Source: Nissolia schottii (lineage: Eukaryota; Streptophyta; Magnoliopsida; Fabales; Fabaceae). Taken from it: a stretch of 64,000 bases of DNA. A program made the translations under genes and the position numbers. Every line of letters begins with the position of its first letter. The first letter of the stretch is position 1. The stretch is taken from the NCBI GenBank assembly GCA_003254905.1, contig QANU01043803.1, forward strand, positions 62,001 through 126,000. The letters run 5' to 3'. The notes under the pieces were generated by a model. The model worked only from the letters and a program-made list of their open reading frames with translations. It made no database searches and was not told the DNA's origin. Below are positions 12,163-24,572 of the stretch, piece by piece.

Positions 12163-13874
12163 ATGAAAAGTAATTGTCACACACTCTCTCCTGCTTCTCA
12201 CTCACACTAAAAGATGTGTACATTCATGTTATTTCATAAAGAAACATTACAAAATAAATAAACAAATATTATCAAACCTATGACAAAACATAATGGGACC
12301 CACAACCAATTAAATTGGAGAAAAGTAAAAACATCATACTTTCTCCTACTCGTCAACCACTTTCCTCATAAACAAGCATAACATAAACAAATATTACAAC
12401 ACACAAAAACAAATATTACACCACTACACATAAACAAATATTACAAAACTTAGAAACAAAAAATTACAGCACACAAAAATAAACATTAAGATTCATTGTC
12501 CTTAAATATGCTCTCCATAAAATAAAGACAAAATAAAGAAGATAGCGGAAACGAAAAAGAAAACAAACATTACAACACTAAAAAAATTTTAAAAATATAT
12601 AGAAAATTAACAACTTAGATCAGAGAAGAATGTCCTTGTGCGTGTTCTCCATTAAGAAGAAGAAATTGTATATTTTTATGTTGAACACAAAGTATTATTG
12701 TTTGATTTATCTATGTTAGCATCAATTTTAAACCTTCGAAATTTTATTGGGTGCTTTAAAATTTTTCTAAAATTAATGTAGTCATATTTGAGCCCTTCAA
12801 AGCCTTAAACACTCAACATTCACACTCACAAAAAGCATGAGGTCACCAAGTGTTTTTTCCTCCAACTCTTCTATGTACATATCTCTTCCTCTTCTTCTTC
12901 TACTTTTTTTTCTTGGTTGTGTGTCTACTCCTTTGAGTGGTACAAAAATAACTTTCCAAAATAATAATGTGATGTTATTTTGATAAAATAAAATTATGTC
13001 CATTTACTATAATTTTTTATTAAATAAAATGGTAAGACCAAAGATTGATAGAAAATTTTCACAACTACTATTAAACAAGTGGTAAGTAGTTTGGTCTTTC
13101 GTAAGGATAACGAAAAAAGTTTGATTCTCGAGAAGCGTACTTATTGATGTGAGGAGTAACCTTATTTGCTAAATGCCTCAAAATTATGAGATCAATATTA
13201 TCACTCATAATTATATTATTAAAAAATACATTATTATCAACAAAAGTGTTTGACTCGCACACTTATTTATCTCAAAGTCTGAAATATAATTAAATATATA
13301 CCCAAAAAAAAGTCTCAGATGTAATAGCATATAATTGGATTTCACATATCGAGAAAATGTATCAAGATAAATCTCAATTTATAAATAAAAAAAGTGGACC
13401 ATGAATTTACCAAAACATTTTCTTGGATAATTTTTCATTAGAATCTCGCATTTCTTAAAGATAGAATTTAGATAGTCAAATTTTTGGAGTTGAATTAGGT
13501 TAACTCAATTTTTATGATATTGGAGTCTATCCTAATTAAAATTGTTATTAGGTCCACATACCGATGTTCATTCCTAAAAGGTCCATTTTGTAGATGATTA
13601 TTCTTGAGTATGAGAGGGTATGTTAGAGTTTCACATTACTTAAAAATAGAACCTAGATAACTTTTATAATATTAAAACAATCTTCATCCTTTGAATTAAT
13701 TTTTGGACTTGAGTACAACTAACTCAATTTTGAAGTTTTCTCGTTCAAAATGCAGGACAACATGTGGCCTTGTATATATAAAACCAGCTTTCAATTTCTC
13801 ACCAATATAGAAGAATCAAAAGAATCCCATGATTAATCTATTTAGGGAACCAAAAAATAGTGCAAGTATACGCA
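12163..13874. other. Intergenic with dispersed ACAAACATTAC-type repeats
   Basis: From 12180 to 12540 short degenerate units such as AAACAAATATTACAACAC recur. From 12700 to 12895 lies the second copy of the 190-bp direct repeat. Near 13080-13130 a weak A-box/B-box-like pair is present, but there is no tRNA fold. No gene seen. Confidence 0.5.
12700..12895 (+). repeat. Direct repeat, copy 2
   Basis: Partner of 10930-11120, same orientation, with scattered substitutions and small indels. Confidence 0.6.
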
Positions 13875-13882
13875 TATACGAT

Positions 13883-14059
13883 TAGAGTTGTCGAAATGGG
13901 CTAAATTCAATGGGTCAATCCGAATGACCCAAAAAATATGCATGGGTAGTTAGGTTAAAGAAATATGAAGAAAGAAAAATGAGTTGACTTGACTTAACCA
14001 AACCCGAATTGGCCAGACCCACTTTGGGCTGGGCCAACCAGATGACCCGAACACCCCTT

Positions 14060-14119
<60 letters not shown>

Positions 14120-14862
14120 TGATGTGCACTTTGTTTGCCCTTACCTGTGCATTTGTTCAATAATTTAAAATATCAATGAATCATCTAATATGGAAGATAT
14201 TAATAAAGAGATAAGCGAACTGAAAATGATACTGAATACAGGGGAGGCTCACAACTACTAAGTGTTTGAAGTAATTTACCTAGTGTTTTAGATTAGAACA
14301 ACTACATTCGTGTAAATTTTACTCTTGTAGATTTAGTCGATCTAATTTCAAGTGTTTGACCCATAATGTAAATGATTTGTGTTTTTTATTAATTGTAAAA
14401 AAAAGTGTTACAGTCTTGTTACATAACTTACATAACTAAAAGATAGTTACAAACTTACAAAATCTTTGTAAATAGCTCTAGTATGTTGTACCTGATTGAG
14501 TAAATTAAATGTAAAATACATTTCCATAATTTTCTTTGTTATAAAGTGATATTCAAACATTTGAGGCTTGAGAATTAATCTAAATCAACTCAAAATTAAG
14601 TCAAAATAATCTCAACATTATATATACTAGTTATTTTATTTTTAATCAATAAAATTTAATTACACATTATTACAAACTTTAAATTAGAGTATACATTAAA
14701 AAAAATTAAAGTTGATAAAATATGAGCTCTTGGACTAACCCAAAAATAGCATGAATAAACATGGACTAGCATTTTGCTAGTCTAAAAATAACATAACCCG
14801 AAATGGCTTAGCCCAATGCTGTCCAATCAAATGGGCTGGGCCGACCCATTTTAACATCTCTA
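13883..14862. mobile_element. hAT-type MITE with internal (AAT)n
   Basis: Termini are TAGAGTTGTCGAAATGGGC and, reverse-complemented, TAGAGATGTTAAAATGGG. The flanks TATACGAT and TGCACCAT match at 5 of 8. Subterminal GGGCTGGGCC/GACCCA blocks are typical of this family. The interior includes the AAT microsatellite. Confidence 0.6.
14061..14119. repeat. (AAT)n microsatellite
   Basis: About 19-20 uninterrupted AAT units inside the element at 13883-14862. Confidence 0.95.
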
Positions 14863-15114
14863 TGCACCATAAACAGAGGAGGGGCAACGAGAGAACAAAA
14901 TGTGTACATGAGTCTCATTATTTCAACTCATTTTTGGGATGTTAAATATGATACTTTCTCTCATATAGGTGTGACCGTGAGGTTATTTGGCATGGGATCT
15001 AATTAAAACACTTTATAATTCTTGCATGTCACACGTTTCACTCATATTTAAGTACTCTCCGAATAAAAGTAAGTTTCAACATCTTTATCTTAAATATGTT
15101 CTCTCACTTATGAG

Positions 15115-15506
15115 TAGGGGTGAAAACATACTAGACGCACTAGATTAGTGTCATAAATTTTTCGCATGAGTCTAATTAATTACTTGACCTATTTTAGAGG
15201 TTTGGTCTGATTTAGAACTTGGTATGTTGGTATTTTTTTTGTTTATTAATATATTATAATAAATAAATTTATCTTTAAAAAAATATATATATATATATAT
15301 AAATAATATAATAATATATAAATATTTAACATTTGCATAAATTAACATAACAATTGAAGTTAGTTTGATGATAAATTGACAGGAAATAGCATGATTTTTG
15401 TTCAAATCTCATCGCATTAAATTTTGAATAATAATATACATAAGTTTAAACTGGTCAGGTCAGGTCATAGGCCCCAATTAGATTGCCTAGCATGTACCCA
15501 CCTCTA
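15115..15506. mobile_element. hAT-type MITE
   Basis: 392 bp with TAGGGGTGAAAACATAC at the left and, reverse-complemented, TAGAGGTGGGTACATGC at the right. Flanks CTTATGAG and CGTATGAT match at 6 of 8 bases. A short (AT)n run lies at about 15283-15301. Confidence 0.65.
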
Positions 15507-18452
15507 CGTATGATAAACTTGTGCCTACTTAACAATTTTCCTTAGGGTACTCATTTCGGTTCATTTTTATGTTATTTTAAGGGGGGAAATATTATTGGTA
15601 TATATTGTTGTTTGTTAAAAATGGTTGACACGGTCAGAAATGACCTTGTCCACAATAAACACATTCAATTCTTGATACTGATATATGTCTCGACTTAAAT
15701 GAATGGCTGGTGTTGTACTCACTTAAATTTTGGATTATAATAATAATAATAATAATATACATTAATTTCACAATTGATCAATATATATTATATAACTTTT
15801 AAATTTTACTCTTATATAATTTACAATATTTTAAGAATATGAATACAACAACAACTAATTAAGTCTTGTCCCACAATGTAGTGTCGGTACATGAATCAAG
15901 AAAAATAGTTTGACATTAATACAGAAAATTTAACTAAATGTGTTAACAATTAGTAAGGATATTTTAATAAAGCTATTTCATAATTAAATAATGATTTTGA
16001 ATATGTTAAAAAAAAGTTAGGTTTAAACATATTTTTAATCCCTATAAATAGGTTATTTTAGTTTTGGTCAATCTAAAATTTCCTTTTTTATTTTTGGTAC
16101 TCTTTCTTCTCTTATTTAGTTTTTGGTTCATGTTGTCTAGATCTAGTGTTAAATGTTGATATTTATAAGAATTGACAAGGTAATTCTTTAAAAAAAAATT
16201 TACCAAAAACAAAATTTCCAATATTTGTAAAGACAAAACGCATATTTGAAAATATTAATAGGGACTAAAATTTAGAACGATATAAGGACCAAAAATAAAC
16301 ATAGGAAAAAAATTAGACCAAAATTAAAAAAATATATTTCTAAGGGACCAAATCTAAAATAACCTATATTTAGAGGAAATAAAAACATATTTTAGCCAAA
16401 AAAAAATGTAATAGATGTTAGTTTTGCTATATTGAAAGAAGTAGAACTCATCGTCTTCTCTTCTTTGTACTACACACCAAGTTCTATACCAAGTTTTTTC
16501 TATCACACTAAGAATCAATGAACACCAAAGATGATAACATAATATATGCAAAAAAGAAAAGAAAAGGGAAAAAAAAAAGTGGATTTTATCTCAAACTGAT
16601 ATTACCTTTTAAATAAAAGGTTATGAATTCAACATGCCACACGTTATATATGACTTGTGATTAGAAGATGAGGTGTGATGAGAATTGTAAAAAGATGGAT
16701 TTCTTTTGACCATTGGTCTACCACTCAAGAATATTCAACAATAATTAGAAAGTTTATGTCCATCCGACAGAGATGAAGCTAAGTGATATCCACCAATCCC
16801 TTTTAATTGTGAGCTTTTGCTTAATCATGCAGGAAACAACAACAATGGTAAAGGAGAATAGGGGAAAAAGGGTTTAGACTGAGTTTGACTGAATCCTTAT
16901 TTTGTTTCTTGTTTTCTCTTTTTTGTTGTTTGCATGTGACAATCACCAACAAGTTTTAAGCTGAGCGCCGAACATAAGGACCCCAAGATTTGAAGGCCAA
17001 TAAGTGGAGATTTGTATCGATATGATTTTAGATTAAAATTCTTGTAGTCTTATAATTATACTGAATTAATCACTCTTGTCCCGAATTTTTAAAAACGTTC
17101 AATTTGATCATCTATTTGTTAGAATGAGTGAGTTTCATCTTTTTTTTTTAAATTTAATCACATTTTAATAGTGACATCACCCACATTTGAAAAGTGTAGT
17201 TAAATGAAAAAATAGACCAAATTTACTCATTTTAATAAATAAATAACTAAATTGAATACTTTTAAAAATAAGGGACGAAAGATATTAATTGGGTATAACT
17301 ATGAGACAAAAAAAGGGTTTTACTCATAATTTTAATACTTCATATTTAGTCAGGCTTAATTACAATAAAAATGTGACTCACCAGGTTTGTTAAAAAGTAA
17401 ACTCATCAGAATGCAGTTGCTTGAAACCCAGAAGTCAAGTGACAACGGTTTGACTTTAGAGTTCAGATGAGCATTCCACGGTGGTTGGTGGTGTTCTAGA
17501 GCGTACGTGGGGTACCTGCAATGCCATTTCAATGCTCCAGTCAGATCAACAACAAAGAGGTAGTGTGTATGGTAAAGAATAATTTTGTACCTTGTAAGAC
17601 TAAGGTTGATCTGATATTATAGGTGATTAGGGTGGAATCACCTTTGGGGACATAGGAAATCAATGTTAGACTCAGTTATCTCTAATTTATTCAGTAATCA
17701 CGTCTGTCATTCTATGATTTCGTCATTTAATCTTAGGATCCTAGCATCATAAATATATCGCGCAGGTTTGCAGACTATTGATGCTTTAGATGGGGTTGAG
17801 TCGGGTCTGGGATCCAAATTGAAACCTTCCTTAGATAACCCGAGTTTGGGCTCGGGTCCCTTTTTGGCTTGGCCATGGTGGAGTGATCCGTAACAAGTTT
17901 TATTAAAATATACTTTAAGGATTTTGCTAACAAATGCCCTAAGGACACTTTTTAAGAGAGTATAAATAGTAATTTTGTATAGAAAAAGTAAAACTTATGT
18001 GTTTCCAATGATATTCAATGTTTTAAAATTTTAAAATTTTCCCCTTTTAACTTCCTTACCCAATGCTCTTATGGCATTGATTAGCAAAACTCATAATTTA
18101 ATAAGAGGGTGTTAAAATTGTATCCATACAAAAGTTTTTCATATGCATATGCCATCAAGGTGGTTTTCATCTTTGGAAAATATCTTATATAGGTAAAAAC
18201 ATCAAGCTCTTGGTCAAGATAATCCTTTCGGGTTAGGTGCTCTTTGTAGAAATGTAATTTCTTTATTACAAATTAACTTTATCTTGCTTCCACGACACAC
18301 TTGGAAATCTGGTTAGGTTCTCATTGTATAAGTGTAACTTCATTACTACATATGGAAATTTATCTTCCAGGGAGAAACTCACCGGCTATAAATATACAAA
18401 TATAACAGGAGGATGTTGCTTTATTGTCCGAGTAAAAAAAATAATAGTCCCT
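15507..18452. other. Intergenic, no gene seen
   Basis: AT-rich sequence holding the palindromic element at 16020-16397 and short decayed repeats (GGGACTAAAA type near 17280). No coding frame or RNA gene is supported. Confidence 0.5.
16020..16397. mobile_element. Palindromic MITE
   Basis: The two ends are imperfect inverted copies over more than 80 bp (GGTTTAAACATATTTTTAAT versus GGCTAAAATATGTTTTTATT, each followed by AGGTTATTTTAG and a GGTC/GGGACC block). The flanks are A-rich, so the target duplication cannot be read. Confidence 0.6.
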
Positions 18453-20690
18453 CTATTTGCACTCCACAAAAATTGACACTTTGTGTACACCATTGATAGA
18501 AACAAACATTATAAAATAGAGAAAAAAATTACAAAACAGAGAAACAAACATTATCAAACACATAAACAAGCTACCACGCTCCAACTTAGGACGTGACTGC
18601 ACGTAGGGTTACTGCCCTATGGAAGCTCTGACGTGGCATACTAACATGCATGAAATGCTTATAAAATAAATAAGTAACTTTATTTCAAAATAGCTAACTT
18701 TATAAAATAATTGGTTTCATACAACTTGTTCAAATTCATCAATACTGAGTTACATAATGTCTAATATCATAACTAAAAATAAAATACTGAAATACTAAAT
18801 GAAGGATCCTGCCCTAAACATCTGGATCATATCTAACATGACTCTGGTAGACCCAACTACAAAGCAAAGCTTACCACTGACGTTGAATCCTCGCTTCTAC
18901 TGGATAAGGGGGATGTTTTCACTGTCCTTTACTGTATCTGAAAAATGATATTGACAAAGAGGTGAGTTTGTCATCTTAGTGGTGGGTACCTCAATACCAC
19001 ACAAATAACATATACTTCATATAGTCATGGCATTTAGATATACATATACTGAATAATAAATATAATATAAAAGCTGAAGTAAATCTAAAATAATCTACTG
19101 AAAAGTAAATCTAATTTATTTGCAGCGTGTGCCCGACTCCCTGACGGAGGGGCTTGAGGAGAGATATCTTTCGATCCTCGATTCAGGGAACCTCAATTTG
19201 ACCTTGTTTCACCAGGATGAATCCTGAAGGTTCTGGTACGCTCAACCCAAATACATGTGAGGGCATGCATATCGTAATCTAAGCAGCCTAGCGCTCACGC
19301 AATCTAGATATGGAAGGACACACATGCCATAATCTGAGGAGCTTGATACTCAAAACTATCTAATATTGATTCTGATCTACGAGGTCGTTGACCCCGTACT
19401 ATTCTAGGTCATATATCCTAAGATCTAATGTTTGTAAAGTCCTTAAGGTGAGCTAGCTTGGTTACCCAAGTTGTTCGGACCTAAGTCTGCCGATTATAAT
19501 AGGGGTATCCTAGTTAACTTAGTCTTATTTACTTGTCCGGAATCAATGACTAAGTTCCCATACTTAGGGAAGGATTCCCAGGTAAGAGATGTGTGTCACA
19601 ATAGACAACTTAAGTACCAAGTATTGCCTTGCCAAAACCCGCACTTAGGGTCCATTCCTTAACTAGAGTCTTTATTACAGTCTGTTTTGTAATCCTAACC
19701 AAACAGTTCGAAGGGATATCATGCCTATAGTCTTAAGTCTCTTCCTTATCATAGCATAAACATATCATAATATAATATATCATGTAAGCATGACAACTGT
19801 CAACTACTAAGCATATATATACATATATAAACATCTTATGATGCACAACTGACTCTATATGAAGGGTCACCGAGGTGGAACCGTCAAAGTGTTGGGACCT
19901 CCACTCACTTGGAATGTCGTGGAACTGAGAAGCATTGTCACTAAGAGCTTCAAGCGGTGTATTTTGGGCACCTAGAAAGGACAACATAAACCACACCATC
20001 AGAAACCCATAAGAAAAACATAATTGTAGGTTTTACAGTAGTGATTTGGCATTGCTACGCCGATCTGGCATCGCCACGATGGTCGTGGACTGCCATAGGG
20101 CCACCACTACCAAAGTAGTAGTGCTGGGGCCTACTACCCTATGCCATCATTAAAAAGATTGGATACCTACCCTAGGTGAAGACTTTGCATCTTCACAAGA
20201 GAGAGAGAAAGAAACTGAGTGAGAACTTTGTTCTAGAGAGGAGAGGAGTCTGAAGCTTTGAGCGAGTTAAAAGGGGGAGAAGAGAGCCCTATATATAAGC
20301 AGAGAGGTGGCCAAAAGGGCAGGTTGGGCCCTATTCTTGGCCGGGGGGGCGCGAATTAGGGTTTCTGATTAGCAGCGACGCGTTGGAATGCGCCAGGGGC
20401 ACTACAACACCTCGTTGTTGCCGATGCGCTAAAGCGCGCTATATGTGTTACAGCGCGTCTCCAAAACTCACCCAGGCCCTTGCGATGGACTCTTTATCGC
20501 AGGCCGTTACACGAACAACATTAAACACATGCGTGCTCATGCATACACAAAACACAGAAACAATTATTATCAAATACATAACGAGCAAATTTTAAACACA
20601 CACGTGTTTGTGCATGCATAAATGCTTGATAAAAATATTTATTTCTCTGTGTGGTGTATGCAAGTGTCAATTTTTTGAGTATACAAATAG
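18453..20690. mobile_element. MITE (CTATTTG...AAAATTGACAC family) split by an LTR
   Basis: The left part (CTATTTGCACTCCAC then AAAAATTGACACTT) and right part (reverse complement CTATTTGTATACTC then AAAAAATTGACACTTG) form long inverted repeats. They are separated by the 1.94 kb LTR at 18572-20511. An uninterrupted relative lies in aquaporin intron 2 at 38019-38211. Confidence 0.65.
18572..20511 (-). mobile_element. 1.94 kb LTR (copy A), minus orientation
   Basis: Read on the minus strand it begins TGTAACGGCC (20511) and ends GCGTGGTA (18572), with a TATA box TTATATATAGGG near 20300. It aligns along its whole length, with many differences, to the plus-strand LTR at 21163-23059. No internal retroelement sequence adjoins it. 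The expected 5-bp duplication is not clean (CAAGC versus CGAAC), so it is an old solo LTR or one with altered edges. The long LTR would fit a Ty3/gypsy chromovirus, but no coding domain is present to prove this. Confidence 0.75.
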
Positions 20691-20694
20691 CATT

Positions 20695-20905
20695 TTGGTA
20701 AAAATAATAATAATAATAATTACATAAACAACAACAATCACAAAAAGAAAATGAAACCGAGATATGTTATAACAAGAATTTGAGTGTGTTTAACGAGCAC
20801 ACTAAGATTTATTTTTAGATCTCACTCTTGTTATTGCATTGTCAAACAATTTAAAACTAAATTGTTGGCATACAACTTTTAAAATCTTGGAAAAGGTAAA
20901 GTTTT
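20695..20905 (+). repeat. Direct repeat, copy 1
   Basis: About 210 bp (contains GAATTTGAGTGTGTTTAACG and TTGTTGGCATACAACTTTTA) recurs at 23401-23605 in the same orientation. Together the copies flank the LTR-interrupted MITE. Confidence 0.65.
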
Positions 20906-20914
20906 ATCCTCTAA

Positions 20915-23237
20915 GGTAGCGTTTGTTTACTAAGACAATATAGAAATATTGAGACACAAGGACAAAAATCTTGTTTGTTTACTGAGACAGACAAAAAGTT
21001 TGTATCTCATGACAAAATTTGTTTATTTTCTGTACCTCCACTTTGCTGGGACACAGGGATAAGACATGGGGACACAACCTTTCAAAGTAGGATAATGTAT
21101 TTTTTTAAACTTATTCTATTAAATTAATGCAATAAGAGTATTTTAAATCATTTCAAGTGCATTATAACGACCCGCGAGGTCATAAGGGCCCAGGGTGGTC
21201 TCAGAGACGTGATACATAGCCCTTAGTGTGATCCAGTGGGTCGGTAGCAGTGAGGTGCTTCAGCGCCCCTAACGCGCCGTTGCTGATCAGTAAACCCTAT
21301 TTCCAATCTTTGGGCTAGGAGAGGGCCCGACCCGCCCTTTTGGCCATTTTCCCCTATAAATAGAGCTCTCATCCCCCCTTTCAATTCGCTCGGAGTTTCA
21401 GACTCTTCTTTTCTCTAGAACGAGTTTTGCTCACTTTATTCCTCTCTCTATCTCTTGTGAAGACGTAACGTCTTCACCTAGGTAGGTAGCCAATCCTTTT
21501 CAGGATGGCCTAGGGTAGTACGCCTGGCGCCACTACTTTGGTAGTGGTGGCCTATGGCAGCCCACGATTGCTGTGGCGATGTCGGAACATTGTAGCGATG
21601 ACAGATCGTTACCGCAGAGCCCACACGTTAAAGATTTCTTTATGGGTTCCTGATGGTGGTTTAAGTTGGCCTTTCAAGGTGCCAACACCATGCCGCTTAG
21701 AGCCCCCAATTCCAGTGTTCCTCAGTTCCGCAACATTCCAGATGAGCGGTGGTCGCGACACATCGATGGTTCCACTTCAGTGGTCCATCAATAGAGTCAT
21801 TTGTGCTTTATAACATGCTAGTAGATATTTATATACATGATCAGTAGTTGACAGTTGCCATGCTTATGTGATATATTATTTATGACATGTTATTTATTTA
21901 TATGCTTATACCATGCTATGCCATGTTATGTTAGGACAGAGACCTAGAATCCTAGGCACGAAGGGAAGGTTCTAGCTAAGGCAAGACTTGGTACTTAAGA
22001 TGTACATTGTGACGCACCTCTCTTACTTGGGAATTCTGTCCTAAGTGTGGGACCTTAGATCTTGAGTCTAAAGTAATGAATAAGATTAACTAACTAGGAC
22101 ACCCTGTCATAATTAGTAGACTTAGTCTTAACAACTTGGGTAACCAAACTAACTCACCTAAAAGGCGTCACAAACAGTAGATCCTAGGGTAGATAACCTA
22201 GAATAGGATGAGGTCTACAACCTCCTTCCCCAGACTCAGCATTAAATAGATATGAGCGCAAGGCTCCTCATATTATGACATGCGTTCCCTACCAGACCCT
22301 TGAGCGCAAGTCTCCTCATATTTAGGGTATGCATACCCTCAAAGATATCAGGATTGTGTGCGTATCAGAACCACCCAGATTTATCCTAGTGAATCAAGGT
22401 TGAGTTGAGGTTCCGTTGAATCGAGGATCGAGAGGTCACTCTCCTCGCTTCCCCTCCGCTAGAGGAGGCAGCGCATACATACACAGATCAGATTTACCTT
22501 CCAGTAGTTTATTCAGTTTATCCAGATTTACCTTACAGTATGTATTCAGTCTTGCCTCAGTTTCCATGCTTTTATTATTATTTATTTACTCAGTATATGC
22601 GTATCAATATGCCATGATTATATGCTAGGTATGTGTTATTTGTATGGTACCGAGGTACCCACTACTAAGATGACAAACTCATCCCTCTATCGATAACATT
22701 TTCATATTCGGTTAAGGATGGTGAGAACGTCCCCCTTGTATAGTGAACGAGGATTTAGGTGTTAGTGGTAAGCTCCACTTCGAGTAGGGTCTACCCGAGT
22801 TATATAGTTATGCTCCAGATGTCTAGGGCAGGATCCTTATTTAGCATTCCAGCATTTCATTGCAGTCATGATATTTAGATGTAAATTCGGTATTGATTTT
22901 CAAGTCAGTTATATGGAAACAGTTATACAGTTGTTACTTTATAAATAAAAGTCATTTATTTATCTTTATGAGCATTTAATGCTTGTTTAGTATGCCACGT
23001 CAGAGCTTCCGTGGGGCAATAGCCGTATGTGCGGTCAAGTCGTAAGTTGGTCCGTGACATGCATTTTTGTCTTGTCTTTATTAAATAAAACAAGATATAG
23101 ATATGAATAAGTGTGTCTTGTATACTGTCACCAAACAGAATATAAGATTGACTAGTATATCTCTGTCTTTTTGTCTCTGTCCCCATGCCTCTATATGTCT
23201 TTGAATTTCAGTCTTGTCTCAGCAACCAAACACAACC
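20915..23237. mobile_element. Tourist/PIF-like MITE split by a solo LTR
   Basis: The left end GGTAGCGTTTGTTTAC and the right end, reverse-complemented, GGTTGTGTTTGGTTGC are inverted repeats. TAA lies on both sides (20912-20914 and 23238-23240), the 3-bp target of PIF/Harbinger elements. Removing the LTR and its duplication leaves about 421 bp. A related uninterrupted copy lies at about 48125-48523. Confidence 0.75.
21163..23059 (+). mobile_element. 1.90 kb solo LTR (copy B)
   Basis: Flanked by a perfect TGCAT duplication (21158-21162 and 23060-23064). It ends GTCCGTGACA and begins TATAACGACCC, where the expected TG has become TA. A TATA box TATAAATA lies at 21355-21362. No gag-pol sequence is present, so recombination between two LTRs probably removed the interior. 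Open frames inside (for example 21538-21813) have no recognisable domain. It is the inverted partner of 18572-20511. Confidence 0.88.
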
Positions 23238-23240
23238 TAA

Positions 23241-23974
23241 ACCTTTTTTCTTCTCTGATCAACTAATATATGTATTTGCTATTGACGCACACACAAAATC
23301 ACTTTTTAAACCTTCATGTAATGTACGTCACTTAGGAGAAACTTACCGACTTTGAGTCTACAAATATAATAACATAAGCATGATGCATTATTACTTGAGT
23401 AAAAAAAATAATAATAATCAAATAACAACAATAACACAAAAGACTGAACTTGGGATTCATTATATTAAGAATTTGAGTATGTTTAAGGAGTACACTAAGA
23501 TTTATATGTAGATCATACTCTTGTTATTGCATTGTTAAACAATTTAAAACTAGTTTGTTGGCATACAACTTTCAATATCTTGGTAAATGTAAGTCCCCGT
23601 TAAACAATCTAAAACTAGTTTGTTGGCATACAACTTTCAAAATCTTGATAAATGTAAATCCCAAAATCGCTATACCTTCTATTTTTTGCTATTAGCGTAA
23701 ACGAAAAATTCCAAAGATAATGAGAGGGGTACAAGTAGTAAATAGTAAAAGGGATTATCATACACACAATGACTAATTAATCATAAAATAATCGCTAAAA
23801 GAATAAATGGAAAGGAATGTTGTTTTGGTAGTTTGATAACTATTATTTAACAAATTCAAAAATTAAAAGTCAAACAAAACGAGATAAGAAGAGTTATATT
23901 TAAATCAATAAGAAGCACATTTAAGGTATCTGACAAACACGTGACCAACCATCCACCCAAAACCCGATCCACCC
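23241..23974. other. Intergenic with repeats, no gene seen
   Basis: Contains the second 210-bp direct repeat (23401-23605). A further tandem copy of its last 62 bp or so runs to about 23660. No coding frame is supported. Confidence 0.5.
23401..23660 (+). repeat. Direct repeat, copy 2, with tandem duplication
   Basis: Partner of 20695-20905. The terminal block around TAGTTTGTTGGCATACAACT occurs twice in tandem here, with a few substitutions. Confidence 0.65.
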
Positions 23975-24572
23975 ATTCACCAAAAGTTCGACCACCATCA
24001 ATGGACTCCAAGTACCATTCAACCCATCATTCACAAAGTCACCAACCCTCTTCACCTTAACCTCCTTGGGCTCCACAGGGTACCTCCCTGAGAAGCAAGC
24101 ATAGCAGAAATTAGGGGACTCCTCCCCCAATAACCTCTTCAAGTTGTCAAACAGCAAGAATGGCAGCAGGTTAGAACTAATGAAATCCCTAATCTCATCC
24201 ACACTCATCATGTTCGAAATTAGCTCCTCCGAGCTTAGCGTCTCGACGCCGTAGTAACATGATCCAACGACCGGAGGGCTGACAATTCTCATGTGAACTT
24301 CCTTGGCTCTAGCCTTCTTCAACATCCTCACTATCTTGGATGATGTGCTTCCCCTGACAATGAAATCATCAACATCCACCAGTCTGTTACCTTCGAGAAC
24401 TGTGCAAACGGGAGAAAGCTTTAGTTTCACGCTGAAATCCCTAATTTTTTGAGAGGGCTCGATGAAGGTTCTGCCAATGTAGTGTGACATGATTAAACCT
24501 TGCTAAAAGGGGATCCCTGCTTTCACGGCATAGCCTAGAATGGCGACGGCACCAGAATCGGGAACGACTTTG
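23975..24572 (-). pseudogene. Amidophosphoribosyltransferase (PurF/GPAT) fragment
   Basis: The minus strand reads VVPDSGAVAILGYAVKAGIP, then TFIEPSQKIRDF, then SPNFCYACFSGRYPVEPKEV. These are unmistakable C-terminal pieces of plant amidophosphoribosyltransferase, the plastid enzyme of the first step of purine synthesis. It is broken. A TAG at about 24516-24514 stands where the family has Gln, before QGLI. The PRPP-binding motif reads VDVDDFIVRG instead of the usual VVVDDSIVRG. Near 24015 a one-base loss shifts the frame so the GLNG tail runs into unrelated residues. The glutaminase half and N-terminus are absent, because homology stops near 24572. Intact plant genes of this family are largely intronless, so lack of introns does not prove retroposition. 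Confidence 0.85.

Noticed and set aside
13071-13140. tRNA-like A-box/B-box pair
   Set aside because: No cloverleaf can be formed and no target duplication was found; too weak for a tRNA or SINE call.
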